DNA of 64,000 bases, taken from positions 23,422,501 through 23,486,500 of the forward strand of contig CM053794.1 in NCBI GenBank assembly GCA_028671895.1, in the 5' to 3' direction. Under the pieces are notes generated by a model. It worked only from the letters and a program-made list of their open reading frames with translations, did no database searches and was not told the DNA's origin. Below are positions 1-11,559 of the stretch, piece by piece. How positions within the stretch are numbered: the stretch's first letter is position 1; every line of letters begins with the position of its first letter. This stretch comes from Oenanthe sinensis (taxonomy: Eukaryota > Streptophyta > Magnoliopsida > Apiales > Apiaceae). A program made the translations under genes and the position numbers.

Positions 1-59
1 TTTCCATTTGTTGGTTGAGAGGCTCATTCCAATTTATATATATATATATATATATATAG

Positions 60-288
60 GGCGAGGTTCAAGAGAGACCCCTCCTTAGTGAGAAAACCAG
101 AGATCCGATATATCTACTGTTGACTTACTTTTAATCCAACGGATTAGATTTTGTTTAAGAGAATCTTAGTTTAAAAATTAAAAGAATCTTAGTTTAATAG
201 AATCTATGGCTATGATTAAAAGAATCTACGGTTAGGATTGAGGTCTCTAGTTCTCTCGATAAGAAGAATCTCCCTTGAACCTTACTCT
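60..288. repeat. MITE-like inverted-repeat element
   Basis: The left end reads GGCGAGGTTCAAGAGAGACC and the right end, read on the minus strand, reads AGTAAGGTTCAAGGGAGATT. Imperfect similarity continues for about 45 bases (..GAGAAAACCAGAGAT against ..GAGAGAACTAGAGAC). The interior holds direct repeats of AAAAGAATCT. It lies between a TA repeat and a CT repeat, so no target-site duplication can be read. Superfamily uncertain; a MULE-derived MITE is possible. Confidence 0.5.
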
Positions 289-343
289 CTCTCTCTCTCT
301 CTATATATTAAGGTGCTTTATCGTCTATACATTGTGTACAATG

Positions 344-604
344 TGTTAAGTAACCAACTCTCCCAAAACCTTAAGGTGTTTGAAGTTGATCGTAATTGGA
401 CCATATATTATCTTCAACACTACCCCTCACTCGTATGAGTGTACAATCAGACAAACAGAACAGACAAATAAACAATTAAATTTAAACAATTGGGGGTGGG
501 AGGACTCGAACTCGTACCGAGTTCTGGTACCATGTTAACTAATTCTCTCAAAACTTTAAGGTATTAGAAAGAGGTCTTAATTTGACCATATATTATATTA
601 AACA
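344..604 (-). mobile_element. Miniature LTR retrotransposon (TRIM/SMART type)
   Basis: Read on the minus strand this is a complete LTR element only 261 bp long. A 72-bp 5' LTR (604 to 533) begins TGTTTAATATAATATATGG and ends TTAACA. It is followed directly by TGGTACCAGAACTCGG (532 to 517), a near match to the initiator-Met tRNA primer-binding site. The internal part has no coding capacity and ends in the purine-rich GTGAGGGGTAG (430 to 420). The 3' LTR (419 to 344) is similar, beginning TGTTGAAGATAATATATGG. Flanks CAATG and CAATA look like a diverged 5-bp target duplication. LTR divergence suggests an old insertion. It lies upstream of, and perhaps in an intron of, the PHD-finger gene. Confidence 0.65.
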
Positions 605-1048
605 CAATAGACTGATTCCAGGAATAATCCTTTCACATACCCTGTCTCGCTTGTGTTAATGTTAGTAAGATAAATATTCTGAAAGAGCATGCTTCCCTTC
701 AAATAAAGGATTTTATGATAAATAGTATCATAGAATATACTCCTCTTCCCCTGTCATTAAGTTGATATTATGCACATGAAGTCCTTAAATTGAAAAAGGA
801 TGTTGTAAAGTGAATATGTATCTCCCAATTCTTTTGTTTTTTGGTAAACTACTGGGAAGGTAGTCTTTGCACTTGGGGTCTACTTAATATATAGTTTTAT
901 CTTGTTTCCTCAAGTGGCACAGTGGTTGTATCTAGTGTCTAGTTTTTCTAATAAGTTGTATCTGGTTTCATAAATGTCAAGTTAGTCCCAATGGATTTCA
1001 ATTTTCAGTGAAGTGATGTCTTCAGTTTTGTTATTGTAACAGTTTCAT

Positions 1049-1900
1049 ATGCAAGAAACTAATGGGCTTTCCAAAGTGGAGCAAAGAGAAGGTTGTTGCT
1101 ATACAGCCTGTACATGTAGGCATTGTGAAGAGAAAGCTGAGGGTAGAGATTGTCTAGTATGTGAGAACTGTAAGGATATTTACCATGTTTCTTGTATTGA
1201 ACCTGTTCAAGAAACTTCCCGAAAAAGCTGGCGCTGTGCAAAGTGCAGGTCAAACGGGATTGGATCGCGCCATGAGTTTTGTGTGCTATGTGACAGTATA
1301 AATGCTCCACGATCTTCGTGTACTGGAGTTGACGGACTTGCAGCAAATGGGGAGGAAAGCTCTGATGATCTAGAGCAATATGGGTTCGTAAATGACGAGG
1401 CAAGTTTGCCTTGCTGCAAATTCTGTAGCATTGACATAGGAATTGAAGACTTCAGGATGTGTGGTCACCCTTTCTGCCCTAACAAGTATTACCATACGAG
1501 GTGCTTGACAGTTGAGCAGCTGAATTCATATGGAATTTGTTGGTATTGCCCTTCTTGTCTATGCAGAGGATGTCTAACTGACCGAGATGACGATAAGATT
1601 GTATTATGCGATGGTTGTGATCAAGCTTTCCACATTTACTGTATGCAACCACCACGTACGTCAATCCCCAAGGGAAAATGGTTTTGCACAAACTGCGATG
1701 AAGAAATCCAACGAATACGCAAGGTAAGGAGGGCATATGCAAATGCTCAATGCAAAATGACAAAGCGAGCTGAAAGGGAAAACGGAGCATGTGAAAGTGG
1801 CCCAGTAGACATGAGCAAAGAGATGGTAAGGGAGGTGGACACATCTGGCGGGGTGGACATGCTTTTAACTGCAGCAAAGACTTTGAACAATGAAGATTGA
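1049..1900 (+). CDS. PHD-finger protein, EHD3-like (last exon)
   Basis: An open frame of 283 codons forms the 3' exon of a nuclear chromatin-associated protein. A splice acceptor (..TTATTGTAACAG at 1042) precedes it, and the frame is open from 1043, so ATG 1049 is probably internal and upstream exons lie left of the window or unrecognised. Cys/His fingers in order: residues about 20-66 (CRHCEE, CENC, HVSC, WRCAKC), about 120-170 (CKFC, HTRC, CPSC), and a canonical PHD at about 170-218 (CRGC, CDGC, HIYC, WFCTNC). The C-terminal tail is basic and then of mixed charge, without a further domain. PHD fingers read histone-tail methylation. The finger arrangement resembles EHD3-type flowering regulators known from rice, an assignment made from memory. 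The stop is TGA at 1898, and a probable 3' UTR runs to about 2230. Confidence 0.82.
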   Translation: MQETNGLSKVEQREGCCYTACTCRHCEEKAEGRDCLVCENCKDIYHVSCIEPVQETSRKSWRCAKCRSNGIGSRHEFCVLCDSINAPRSSCTGVDGLAANGEESSDDLEQYGFVNDEASLPCCKFCSIDIGIEDFRMCGHPFCPNKYYHTRCLTVEQLNSYGICWYCPSCLCRGCLTDRDDDKIVLCDGCDQAFHIYCMQPPRTSIPKGKWFCTNCDEEIQRIRKVRRAYANAQCKMTKRAERENGACESGPVDMSKEMVREVDTSGGVDMLLTAAKTLNNED

Positions 1901-3429
1901 AGAGGGTCTTACTTCGGTAGGACATGACTTGTAACTGTAAAGTGGAAAAACAAGGAGCTCAAGGCAGTCCTTGGTGTTGTGTCGCAAAGTTTTTGATCCT
2001 TTTTTTACAGTACTCATAGCTTCATGGTGTAGATTTGTAGAACAGTTACTTGGACCTGACACAGACTTTGATGGCCTGATATTAGATTCAATCGTGGCAC
2101 ACACTCTGATGATCCGATATTAGGTTGTGTAACTTTTAAGATGTAAATTTCTTCTGTAACTGTATGGTGTTACCATGGTGGGTTAACTTTTGTTCAACAT
2201 TTAGAATATTAACTTGTATCTTAGTGTATTATTATTTCTTGTCCATTTATTTTTTAATTTTGTAATACTAATTTGGGAGTCCATGAATCATGATTTACTT
2301 CTTTTAATTTCCTGAGTGCTCTTTCTAAATTTTTGTAATATTTTCTTTTCTGATTCCTAGCGCCGGTCCTCTTTTTTTTTTTTTTTTTGTGTGCGCGTGT
2401 CTTCATCATGAAGATAAATCTTTCTGTTACCCTCACCGTCCAATATTTTTCTCTTGATTGACATTTGTAGATAAAAGTTTAGTTTTTTTAGGTTTAAAAT
2501 TAATTTACCCTCATTTCACTTTGCTATATAACATTTAAATTTACATGTAATTTTTTAAGTAATTATGTATGTGAAGTGGAATTATGCATTTCACATCTTT
2601 TTTATGACACAATTTGTTACCTGTTTATCTCGTACATATGTAATTTAGATTTTAATATTTTATTTAAAATAAAGTATATAAACTTTCAATTTTTTAATTT
2701 AATATGGGGATTTTAGTAAGATAAAACACATAAAAATAATGAAGACATAATACTAACATGAAGTAAAATGCAAAGGAAGATATATATTACGCGACAGAAG
2801 CATTTAGCTGAATATTCAGTCTTATATCATCCGTCGTTTTAATTTTTGTTCTTGAAACACTTGCCCTCATATTATATGATCTAACTCGTTGGGTCAATGA
2901 TTCAATTTTTCTTGAACTGCAGAAGGCGATCAAAAAATTTCCTTACAACCTTTATAACGCTCTGTAAAATTTAACACTCAATGAAATAATATGAGATTCT
3001 ATAACTCAAAATTAATACCAATAATTTTATAACTGATTTACAAGTTATTTGAAAGCTTGTGACCTCGTCACTTGCCATATCTGCATTCATATACTACTGC
3101 GACTAATTAACCTTGAGAACTTTCTCAGAACAAAATAAAGTTCTAGGCAGCAATACATCACACTTCCACAGCACAGTTAGTACCAAGTTGTAGAAGATAC
3201 AGAGGCTGCCATTTCTTTGGTTTATTCATGAAAATCCCCCGTCTCACCCTCAAACACACACATAAGCTAGTGTACAACATATCTGATGTGATATTAGAAG
3301 CAACTTCCACCCAGAGCACATTGATTCTATGGCTACACAGTAGGTGATTTGTAAACTGCACTCTTCCTCCGGGTGCTGTTGTGTGCATGTATAAAAACAC
3401 CAAGGACAAACATTTTCTTTGATTTAGCG
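1901..3429. other. 3' UTR and AT-rich intergenic spacer
   Basis: The probable 3' UTR of the PHD gene ends around 2150-2230. Beyond it lie a poly-T run (about 2372-2389) and AT-rich sequence. No coding exon, RNA gene or clear repeat seen. The UTR of the minus-strand TTC33-like gene probably occupies part of 3150-3429. Confidence 0.5.
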
Positions 3430-3594
3430 TCAGGAGTACTCAGTCTTCTCCCCAACCATATATCGATTTTCCGTAGCACTCAAGCCTGAGGACTGAAGTT
3501 GCCTTCTTTTCTTCACAAGATGTAATGCAGTTTGCTTGTCATCTTGTGCGTCTGCAGAATCGGGCTGTAAGCAGCAGCAGGGGAAGACATACAT

Positions 3595-3930
3595 GTAAGG
3601 TAGTGGGGGGAGAGGCCCCTACTCAATTTTGAGGTTACTAATTAAATTATGAGATCATGGTTATATATAATGCCGCCATTGAAAAACTATAAATGCCCCC
3701 ACAAAATTTATCAAAAAAAAATGAAAATAACTAGTAACAGAAGGTAAAAAAGAAACACATATCAATATTATAATAAAAATGAAATAATATTTTAGAAAAA
3801 GAAAACATCAGTAAAAATATACACGTATAATTTATTATAATTTTAATAATATTATATTAATTATTTATATTATATCATAATTTATATGGTGGTGCCCCCA
3901 CTCAATTTTTCTTCTGGTTCTGCCACTGAA
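3595..3930. repeat. Possible non-autonomous DNA transposon in an intron
   Basis: The right end, read on the minus strand, starts CAGTGGCAGAACCAGAAG and continues TTGAGTGGGGGCACC. This resembles the CAGTGGCGGA ends of many plant hAT-type elements. The left side (3600-3640) has a related GTGGGGGGAGAGGCCCC and CTCAATTTTGAG, but no clean terminal repeat or target duplication. It sits in the last intron of the TTC33-like gene. Confidence 0.3.
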
Positions 3931-4598
3931 CAACAGTAAACTTATTAAGGCAGACTGCAATGTGGAAAAGAAATACAAATATAAAATAGACCATACATAC
4001 ACATGACATTTGAAACAACAGGTGTCACGTTTGAAGCTTGAATAGAAAAGTCCTGATTTACTAAGCACCTCGATAAACAAAATGTTTGGGATTGATTATA
4101 TCACTTGAAAGAAATTATCTATGCAGAAGAAACTTAGCATTTTAACATATAAATAATATGACCATGACAGCTGAAGTTTCTACAGGAAAGACATAGTCAG
4201 CTAATACCCGTTATATCATTACTAAGCATAGACACTACTTATCATTCATTAACCATTCATATGACATTCATATTTTCAAAACGTACCTTGATTGCTAAGG
4301 CTTTATCAAAACTCTCAATAGCGTTGTCAGGTTCTCCAAAGTTCAGCTGTGCTCTTCCAAGGGTAATCCATGCCTGAAAATAATACAGGTGTTAAAAACA
4401 TGAAACACTTCCAAGTTCCTATGTAAACTGACTGAATAAGCCTTCAGTAAATATATGCAAATCCCTTTAGAGATACGATTACTGATAGTCAAGTTACTAT
4501 GCTAGGACTGCTTGAAGCTAAATAACCAATACCGATGAGATTCGATTTTGAGGGCGGATAGTAGGTTGTACAAATGAGCACTATGTGCATAACATGTA

Positions 4599-4830
4599 CT
4601 TCCTCCATCTCAAAATAAGTGTCGCTTTGACTTTTTTCATATAATTTAAGGTGTAAAAATAAGTTACATATATTATTTTTTGAACTTTTTTTCCTAATAA
4701 TAATTTAAGTATTATATTTTTATACAAAAAAAAAAAGAAATTTGAAAAAATAACATGTATAAGTAAGTTTTTCTACACCTCAAACTACGTACACAAAGTT
4801 AAAACGACACTTATTTTGGGACGGAGAGAG
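4599..4830. mobile_element. Stowaway-like MITE (232 bp)
   Basis: Terminal inverted repeats CTTCCTCCATCTCAAAATAA and, read from the right, CTCTCTCCGTCCCAAAATAA continue into GTGTCG. The element is flanked by TA duplications (4597-4598 and 4831-4832), has an AT-rich interior and no coding capacity. These are Tc1/mariner-class MITE features. It lies in the long intron of the TTC33-like gene. Confidence 0.85.
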
Positions 4831-6479
4831 TAATAGAAAAAGACAATAGACAGAAAAATGGATTTAGTGCACAATGGTCATGTGGCTAGTCAAGCCACTT
4901 ACATCAAGTGAAGCATCATAAATAAAAATTACAAGATTTCTAGCGGTAACAAAATTTAAAATACATGCTATCCTTCCATCAACATGGAATCATTTAAAAA
5001 AATTAGGAAAAAAAGAAATTCATTATCTTTGGCACTTCATCATTACAAATTATTGCTATTAAACATTAAAGACTTTCCTGAGAACCAAATCCAATTTTAA
5101 AAAGAAAAAACTGTGACTAAATGAGGCATTCAATATAAACGTCTACAGAGGATGGACTATAGAAACATATCAAGTCAAGGAGCTTCTTGGTAAGAAAAGA
5201 ATAATATAAATATAACTTGGCAAGAAAGGAAATGTGCTGTTTTATTGTTGAAGTGACATGTAGGACCCCCAAGGAAAATAGATATATGGTTCATGTTCAA
5301 GAAGATTCAGAGAAGCAAATCTGAGAGTCTATTTCTTTGGTTCTTGATGTTCTACTATTTTTTTACTAGATTGTAATTGATGTTCTTGAGTGAGCTAACC
5401 AAGTGTTTTTAAACATGCACCTACGCTCAATAACCTCGCCTCAGTTGTCTTAGGTGAGGCAACTTAAAAGAAGCACATGCCTCACCTTCTCAGGCCGCAT
5501 ACAGGAAAAACTGAAGCTCAGCTTGACCTATTATACAGGAAAAAGTTGTGTCCCGTTCTAATTCTCAAATCAGTAACAACTTAAAACTGGGTCTATTATG
5601 TTTAGGGTGGTCTCTCCCAGGACAAAGCCGACACATGTTAATTACTTGCAATTTAAATATTTTTAAACTTCTTAATGCTACGTAAGCAATATACAAATAG
5701 ATTTTATTAAATACAGATGTAAGTACAATAGTCTAAATACAAATTGAATTTTTAGTACGCTGCACTACGCGGAGGCATTTTGTTAAGTGCACAACTAGAT
5801 AAGTTGTATATTAAGTGGCTTAAGGAAAGGACAATAACAAATCCATGAAGGCTTATTATGCAACAAATATTATAGAGTGATCAAGGAAATCTTTTAAACA
5901 ATACAACCTACAAACCTCAGCCCATGAAGGCTCCAATACAGTAGCTCCTGCCAATAAGCAAAAAACAGGACGCATAAGTAAACATATAACATTCAATAGC
6001 AAAATCTTATAAGCAATAGCAAAATCAAAGAGTACACTGCCAATTAAATTTGACAATTCAAATAATGAATTGATGAAGAATTTGGTAGTTACAAACAAGA
6101 TAGTTCTGGATGTAATGTGAAGTATAGGGAGCATACGATGCAAAACACTTATTATTAGTTTTAGTTACTTTATAATATTAATAAAAACTTCTAAAGAGTA
6201 TAATAGGGGAAATCTAGAATGATGGAAAATCAGAGAAGTTGGATGTCTCGAAACGAGTCAGCGAGTTTGGCGGCTGAGTCTTGATCATCGGTTGAAGATG
6301 AGTTGGAATGTTTTAAATCATCATCTTGTTGTTGTAGTTGATGTTCAAAGGGAAGAAGATTTGTTGATGAGAAAGGACGCTTCTTTTTCTTCTCCCGCGG
6401 CTTCTTCCATGTCAATTTCATCGCTTCTTCCGTGTGAATTTGATTTAACACATTTATGATTCGTGATTGTAAAAGCATA

Positions 6480-6879
6480 ATTTGATTCGTGAAAAAACAT
6501 AACTAAATTCCTTTACATATGAATAACTTAAGTTTAAAATATATCGTTAATCATATCATATCTCTTATAATAATTAAATATATTGAAATTTTACAGGTAA
6601 CTAAATTTTAAGTTATCGAATTTCATACAATAATAAATTAAATAATTTAATAAATAATTTTTTATTCGTTGTAATTTGGAATATCTCTATAAAACTAGGT
6701 CCAGCATGCTTAGAAAACTCGGGCTAATTGGCAACTTAGAGGGGAAAGGAATACAAAATTTTTTCACAAAATTATTTGAAGCGAAGGAAACACAATCAAA
6801 TCCTTGGAATACAAACTCCTTCTATGTGGATTACAAATCCTAAAATGGGAATTCTACACGCATTTTAGAAGTTTTCTGA
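6480..6879. other. AT-rich spacer upstream of TTC33-like gene
   Basis: Should hold the promoter and 5' UTR of the minus-strand TTC33-like gene. No TATA box could be assigned with confidence and no other feature is seen. The 5' limit of the LINE next to it is not sharp. Confidence 0.4.
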
Positions 6880-9800
6880 GATAGCACTGGTCTCAAAGGA
6901 TTTTTTCTCTTCATCCTAGAATGTTAGCAACACTAGCTCCCTCAGAGAAAGAAGACCTGGTGAAGGAGTTTTTCTTACTGGAAATAGAAGAGGCTCTGAA
7001 TGATACGATCCCGACAAAGGCCCCGGGCCCAGATAGTATGAATGCATGTGTTTTGAAAAAACTGTGGGAGTCTATAAAATCGGAGGTGCTTACCATGTTC
7101 AACGATTTCTTTGAGGGATGAGTGATCCCCAAAAGGGCCAACTCTTCTTTTATTGCCCTTATTCCAAAGTCCAACGATGCCGGTCTAGCAAAGGACTATA
7201 TGCCTATAAGCCTTATGAACGCGTCGATGAAGCTCTTAACTAAAGTGTTAGTAAAAAGATTGTGAGGAGTCATGAAGAATCTAGTGTCCGACACTCAGTC
7301 AACATTTATAGAGGGCAGACAAATATCAGATAGCATTCTCTTTACCAGTAAGATCTATGAGGCCCTAAGAACAAGAAAAAACAGGGGATTGATCCTCAAG
7401 ATAGATTTCGAGAAAGTGTTCGACTTAGTCAATTGGAATTTTCTGCTGCATATTTTAGAATGTATGAATTTTGATGCAAAATGAGTTCAATGGATTCGTG
7501 CTATTTTGGAATCTGTAAGGATATCTGTTCTGGTAAATGGTGCTCCTATTAAGGAATTCTCCCCAAAAAGAGGATTAAGACAGGGGACCCCCTATCTCCA
7601 TTTCTTTTCAACTTAGTAGGGTAAGTCTTAGCAAGATTGCTATCAAAAGCTGCTACTCAAGGTATTATATCGGATATCTCCTTGCCTCACAGTTCGATCT
7701 CTGTAACTCACATCCAATACACTAACGACGTGATCATCTTTTCCCAAAATGACTTCAAGAATGTTAATGGAGTTAAAACAATCCTTAAATGCTTTGAACT
7801 AATATCTGGACTCAAGATAAATTTCGACAAGAGTAGTCTATATGTCTTTCAAGAGGATAATATCCTCCTTCATCGTTGGGCCTCATTTTTAGGTTGTACA
7901 GTAGGAAAGGCTTATTTCAAATATCTTGGCTTCTTCATTGGAACATCGCATCGATCACAAAATTTTTGGGACCCTTTACTCACAAAGATTAAGTCAAAGT
8001 TAAGCGCATGGAACACTAGTCAACTTTTAATGGCTGGGAGGTTAGTTTTGCTTAAAGCCAGTTTGGATAGTCTGCTCGTGTATTGGCTCAACCTCTTCCT
8101 TTTACCGTCTATGGTAAAGAACATTATTGAAAGAACCAGGAGGGATTTTTTTGTGGGGTCACATAGGGGGACTCCTCACAAGGTGCATGTCCTGAACTGG
8201 AAAAAAAGTATGTTCTCCTTTAGAATCTGAGGGTTTAGGTTTGGTTCCAGTCAAAACCAGGAATTTGGCACTACCGGCCAAATGGTGGTGGAAATGTTAT
8301 TTGAAAAGAAATAGCCTTTGGAACATTCTTCTTTAAAAAAGGTTTGGAAGCTCTCTGTAAAATAATCTGTTAGAATTAAGTAACTCAGTGAGCTGCTCCC
8401 CCATTGTCAAAAGCTTTCTTTCTTTAAGACATCAAAGACTAATTTCCCCTCTACTTAGTAGACATAACTTTAAATGGGAGGTAAAGAATGGGGAAACCAT
8501 TTATTTATGGGAGGATCTCTGATTTTCCTGGGGGTTTTACTGCAACTATTTCCTAGGCTGTACAGGTTGTCAAATTTTAAACTTACATCGATTAAAAAGT
8601 TTGTTCAAAGTTGGAAAGAGGCCTTTTGGAATGGGTCTAAATTATGGGCCAGACCTCTTTTGGATAGAGAGGGGAGTTTGAGATTGGATCTTGAAGAAAT
8701 AATTAAACAAATTTCTCTTGTACAAGATAGAGATAATCTTGTTTGGTTACCAGCTAAAGGAATTTTCAGTTCGCGAACTTGTGGTTAGTTAATGTCGTTG
8801 CAATCACAGAGGATACGGAACATAAAATGGGGTCCGGCTTGGTCGACCAAAGCTCCACCGAAAATTAAAATTTTTCTCTGGAAACTTCATTGAAAAATTC
8901 TACCTACGGCTCAGTTCCTCTATAAGAGAATCAACTCAATTTATCCAATTTGCTCCCTCTGCTTAAAGGAGGAGGAGAGCATTAAGCACATCTTCTGGAA
9001 TAGTCACTTTGCAAAGTGGGCATGAGAATATGTTGGGGATTGATGGAGTATCTCTAGAGCACTGCATAGCTTACAAGGTTTTGGTCTTCCCATTTTGATG
9101 GGCCTTTTCATAGAGGCAAAAGTTCAAAATATTTGGAAGTTGGTAGTTGCAATAGTTACCTGGACCATTTGGCTTGCGAGAAACGAAGTTGTGTTCAAAC
9201 GAATACGAATGAGTAAGACCACAATTGAATACTTTATATTCAAGAGAGTTGCTAATGTCATTTTCTTTGGTGACGACCCTTTGTGAAAATCAAATCCGGT
9301 TGATGCCATTTCCCTACATTTGTACAAAGTGGGGAAGGATTTTTGGAGGTTTAAAAGGCTGAGTGTTGTTTATATTATTGCAGTGGACGATGCGTATAGT
9401 ACAAATGCTATGGGAGAAGGCAACGGAGGTATGAGAGGTTGGATTAAAAACAAAAATGATAATTTAATATACGTGTTTTCAGGCCCAGCAACTGCGTCAA
9501 ATGGTTTTGAGGCTGAGATCTTAACCCTACTTCATGTAATCAATTTAGTTTCTAACTACGGGTTACAGTGGGGTAACATGATAATTTGTTATGATTCTCA
9601 AGAGGTCATCTCTACGATTCGGAAGGGAGAGTTCAACTATTTCATCAACTATGAAGTCTAAAAAATGATTAAATCTTCGATGTACAAATTGTTTTTGTTA
9701 TACTTTGTACCCAGAGAATTGAATGAGGATGTAGATAATTTAGCAAAATCAGGCTGCCAAAGACTTGTTTTGTCAAACTTTTGGGCCTAATTTGCTATCT

Positions 9801-10010
9801 TCCACGTGAACAGTGAGTTTTGGGCTTGTATAGGCTTGGGGTTCTTTTCCTAGTAGGTCGTAGTTGTTTAGCTTTGGTTGTAGTGTTTATTAGTTCAGTT
9901 TTAGTTTGCAGTGGTTTTGTTGAAAAAATTAGTAAAGGATGGCACCTTTTGAATAAAGGTGGAATAGGTGATGACATTTGGGAAAAACAAAAGATGTTGT
10001 TAGATACCAG
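6880..10010 (+). mobile_element. Degenerate LINE (L1-type, RNase H-containing)
   Basis: Broken pieces of the reverse-transcriptase ORF of a plant L1-like non-LTR element. RT blocks: KAPGPDSMNACVLKKLW (about 7017), DYMPISLMNASMKLL (about 7195), a FIEGRQISDSILFTSKIYEA block (about 7305) and IDFEKVFDLVNW (about 7400). The catalytic FADD/YADD motif is mutated to YTND (about 7720). A zinc-finger reverse-transcriptase C-terminal region follows (CSLCLKEEES, about 8950), then an RNase H domain (EAEILTLLHVINL at about 9510 and VPRELNEDVDNLAKSG at about 9710). Many stops and frameshifts, for example TGA at 7119 and after LVKRL, show long decay. No 5' ORF is seen, so it is 5'-truncated. Its 3' part is the left edge of the segmental duplication. 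Confidence 0.85.
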
Positions 10011-10204
10011 GTGATTTATTTTGGCATAACCGAGGAGTTGGGAGATACCATATCAAGTAAAAAAATTGGGAACAAAAAAAACACCTACAATGCATGCTTA
10101 ACCTCATAATACTTATAATTACCTATGTCTAGCAGTATTATGTGCATGGGAAACGAACACTGCAGCAAAATCACACCTCCAAGAAATATGTTATTACATA
10201 AGGC

Positions 10205-11432
10205 CTGAGATTTTGATTGTATATACGCAATACATTTCTAATATTACAATAACCTCTCTCCACAACCTCTTATCAGATTTCCTCCTTAAAGTTCTGTCAT
10301 GGAATTCGCCTAGATTCCCCCTTCGGGAGATTTTGTCAAAATCAGTGTGTTCTGTGTCACTGTGGAAAATCCCCTCCCAAATGATAATTCAAATGGTGTT
10401 GGAGTAATTATCCGGGGTCAAGATGGTTAGAAGTTATGGGGTGCAATGGGAACCATGCCAAACATGAACGACACACAAGATTTACTTTGGGGAGTCTATG
10501 CTGGACTGATTCAGCTCTTCACATGAAAAAAGTTCAGACGCATGTGGAACTTAGTGATAGGGATGCATTCGAAATCGTTAAATTTCAGGACGAGATTTTT
10601 GTGGAGGATGAACTCGAAGAAGTGCTGCCTCAATTCAACATACTTCATGCTAACCATTTCAAAGAAGGAGTCATAGTGCGAAGAGTCTCTTTGATTGAGG
10701 AGGAAATGAACAGGATTGCGGAGTATATGGCCAAGTATGGTATGAAAAATCCGTCACACTTTGTGGAGGTTCCTGGAGTATTTGGAGACTTGCAACATTT
10801 CCTTGACAAGGACATGAGACTAGCTAGGGGAAGTAATAGATGCTGCAACCCCTCCCATGGAGATAGTATCGAACGAAGTGGAGGAGTCAGAAATAGTATT
10901 TCCTGAGGAGACAAAATCCTTGTATCAGAATGTGCAGCCTCCTAATATCTTTGTGCATGTTGAACTTAACCAAGCATCTAGTGATAATATGGTTATGGCT
11001 CAGGCAATGGATCGTTAGGAAGAACCTAGGAAAAAGGTAACGAAAAATGTTTTCAAACTACATCTTCTATGCAGATGGGCTGCTTAGTAAGGAGGCTAGG
11101 GAGTTGATTGATGGTGGATCACTTATTGAAGTAGCCGGTGAATTTGGGAAGCCAACTATAGATTTGGATAGAATTATTCAAGGACATCTAATTAAAAGAT
11201 GTTTTGGAACATACTTTAAAGGGTACACTTGGTAGTCTGTTTTGCTCTCAAGCCATTTCTGTGGGTAACCTCAAGTCTCTGGAGAATGCAACTCCAATGA
11301 TGGCCCAATCCGAGCTCTGAAAGTGGGATGGTTCTGTGACTGATCTGATGGATGTGGAAGAGGTGCTATTGGCAATGGCTCAGTTTGAAGAAGATTTCGT
11401 GCATGGTGTCTCAGAAACTAAATAGCGTTGCT
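10205..11432 (+). pseudogene. RNase H-like (RVT_3 type) pseudogene, unit 1
   Basis: A long degenerate coding region repeated in all three units. The N-terminal part reads NDNSNGVGVIIRGQDG, then WGAMG, then ALHMKKVQTHVELSDRDAFE, and closes with EEEMNRIAEYMAKYGM. This order is that of plant RNase H-like domains, where the usual ending is a basic stretch with ADxLAKYG. The expected first catalytic Asp appears to be Glu (VTVEN). Downstream pieces (HFVEVPGVFGD, ADGLLSKEARELIDGG, LLAMAQFEEDFVHGVSETK) have no domain I can name. This copy has stops after GQDG and before EEPRKK, and a frameshift near 10830. It may be a retrogene or part of a LINE-like element. It is not a working gene. Confidence 0.6.
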
Positions 11433-11559
11433 CGAAGACGTTTGATTAGGGTCCAGTTTCTAGTCCGTTTCAGTAGTATCTTGGTATCATAAGTTTTAGT
11501 TTCTTTTGTCTAGTCTATTTTGCTTTAATTTAGCTATCCGCATGAATGTTGCAGTCTTT

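Larger units (their letters stand above)
3430..6421 (-). pseudogene. TTC33-like tetratricopeptide gene lacking its central TPR exon
   Basis: Four minus-strand pieces match the plant homologue of tetratricopeptide repeat protein 33. Exon 1 from ATG 6421 encodes MKLTWKKPREKKKKRPF and runs to DSAAKLADSFRD near 6244. A 32-nt exon (5947-5916) encodes ATVLEPSWAE between good AG and GT sites. The exon at 4373-4287 encodes AWITLGRAQLNFGEP and onward to KALAIK, then GTACG. The last exon (3564-3430) encodes PDSADAQDD to ENRYMVGEKTEYS and stop. Homologues, from memory, have about 50 residues of TPR between SFxxQG and KAAT. They are absent between 6244 and 5947, and after SFRD the frame runs into TGA with no donor GT. 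The 32-nt exon needs one base from a preceding exon to complete an Arg codon, which confirms a missing exon. Probably a recent internal-deletion pseudogene, since all remaining exons are open. Confidence 0.75.

Noticed and set aside
1059..1925. Antisense frames across the PHD exon (114, 76 and 148 codons)
   Set aside because: Shadows of the real plus-strand exon with its Cys/His finger spacing.
9795..10014. Short frames after the LINE RNase H domain on both strands
   Set aside because: They lie in LINE 3' sequence, are broken differently in the three units, and match nothing recognisable.
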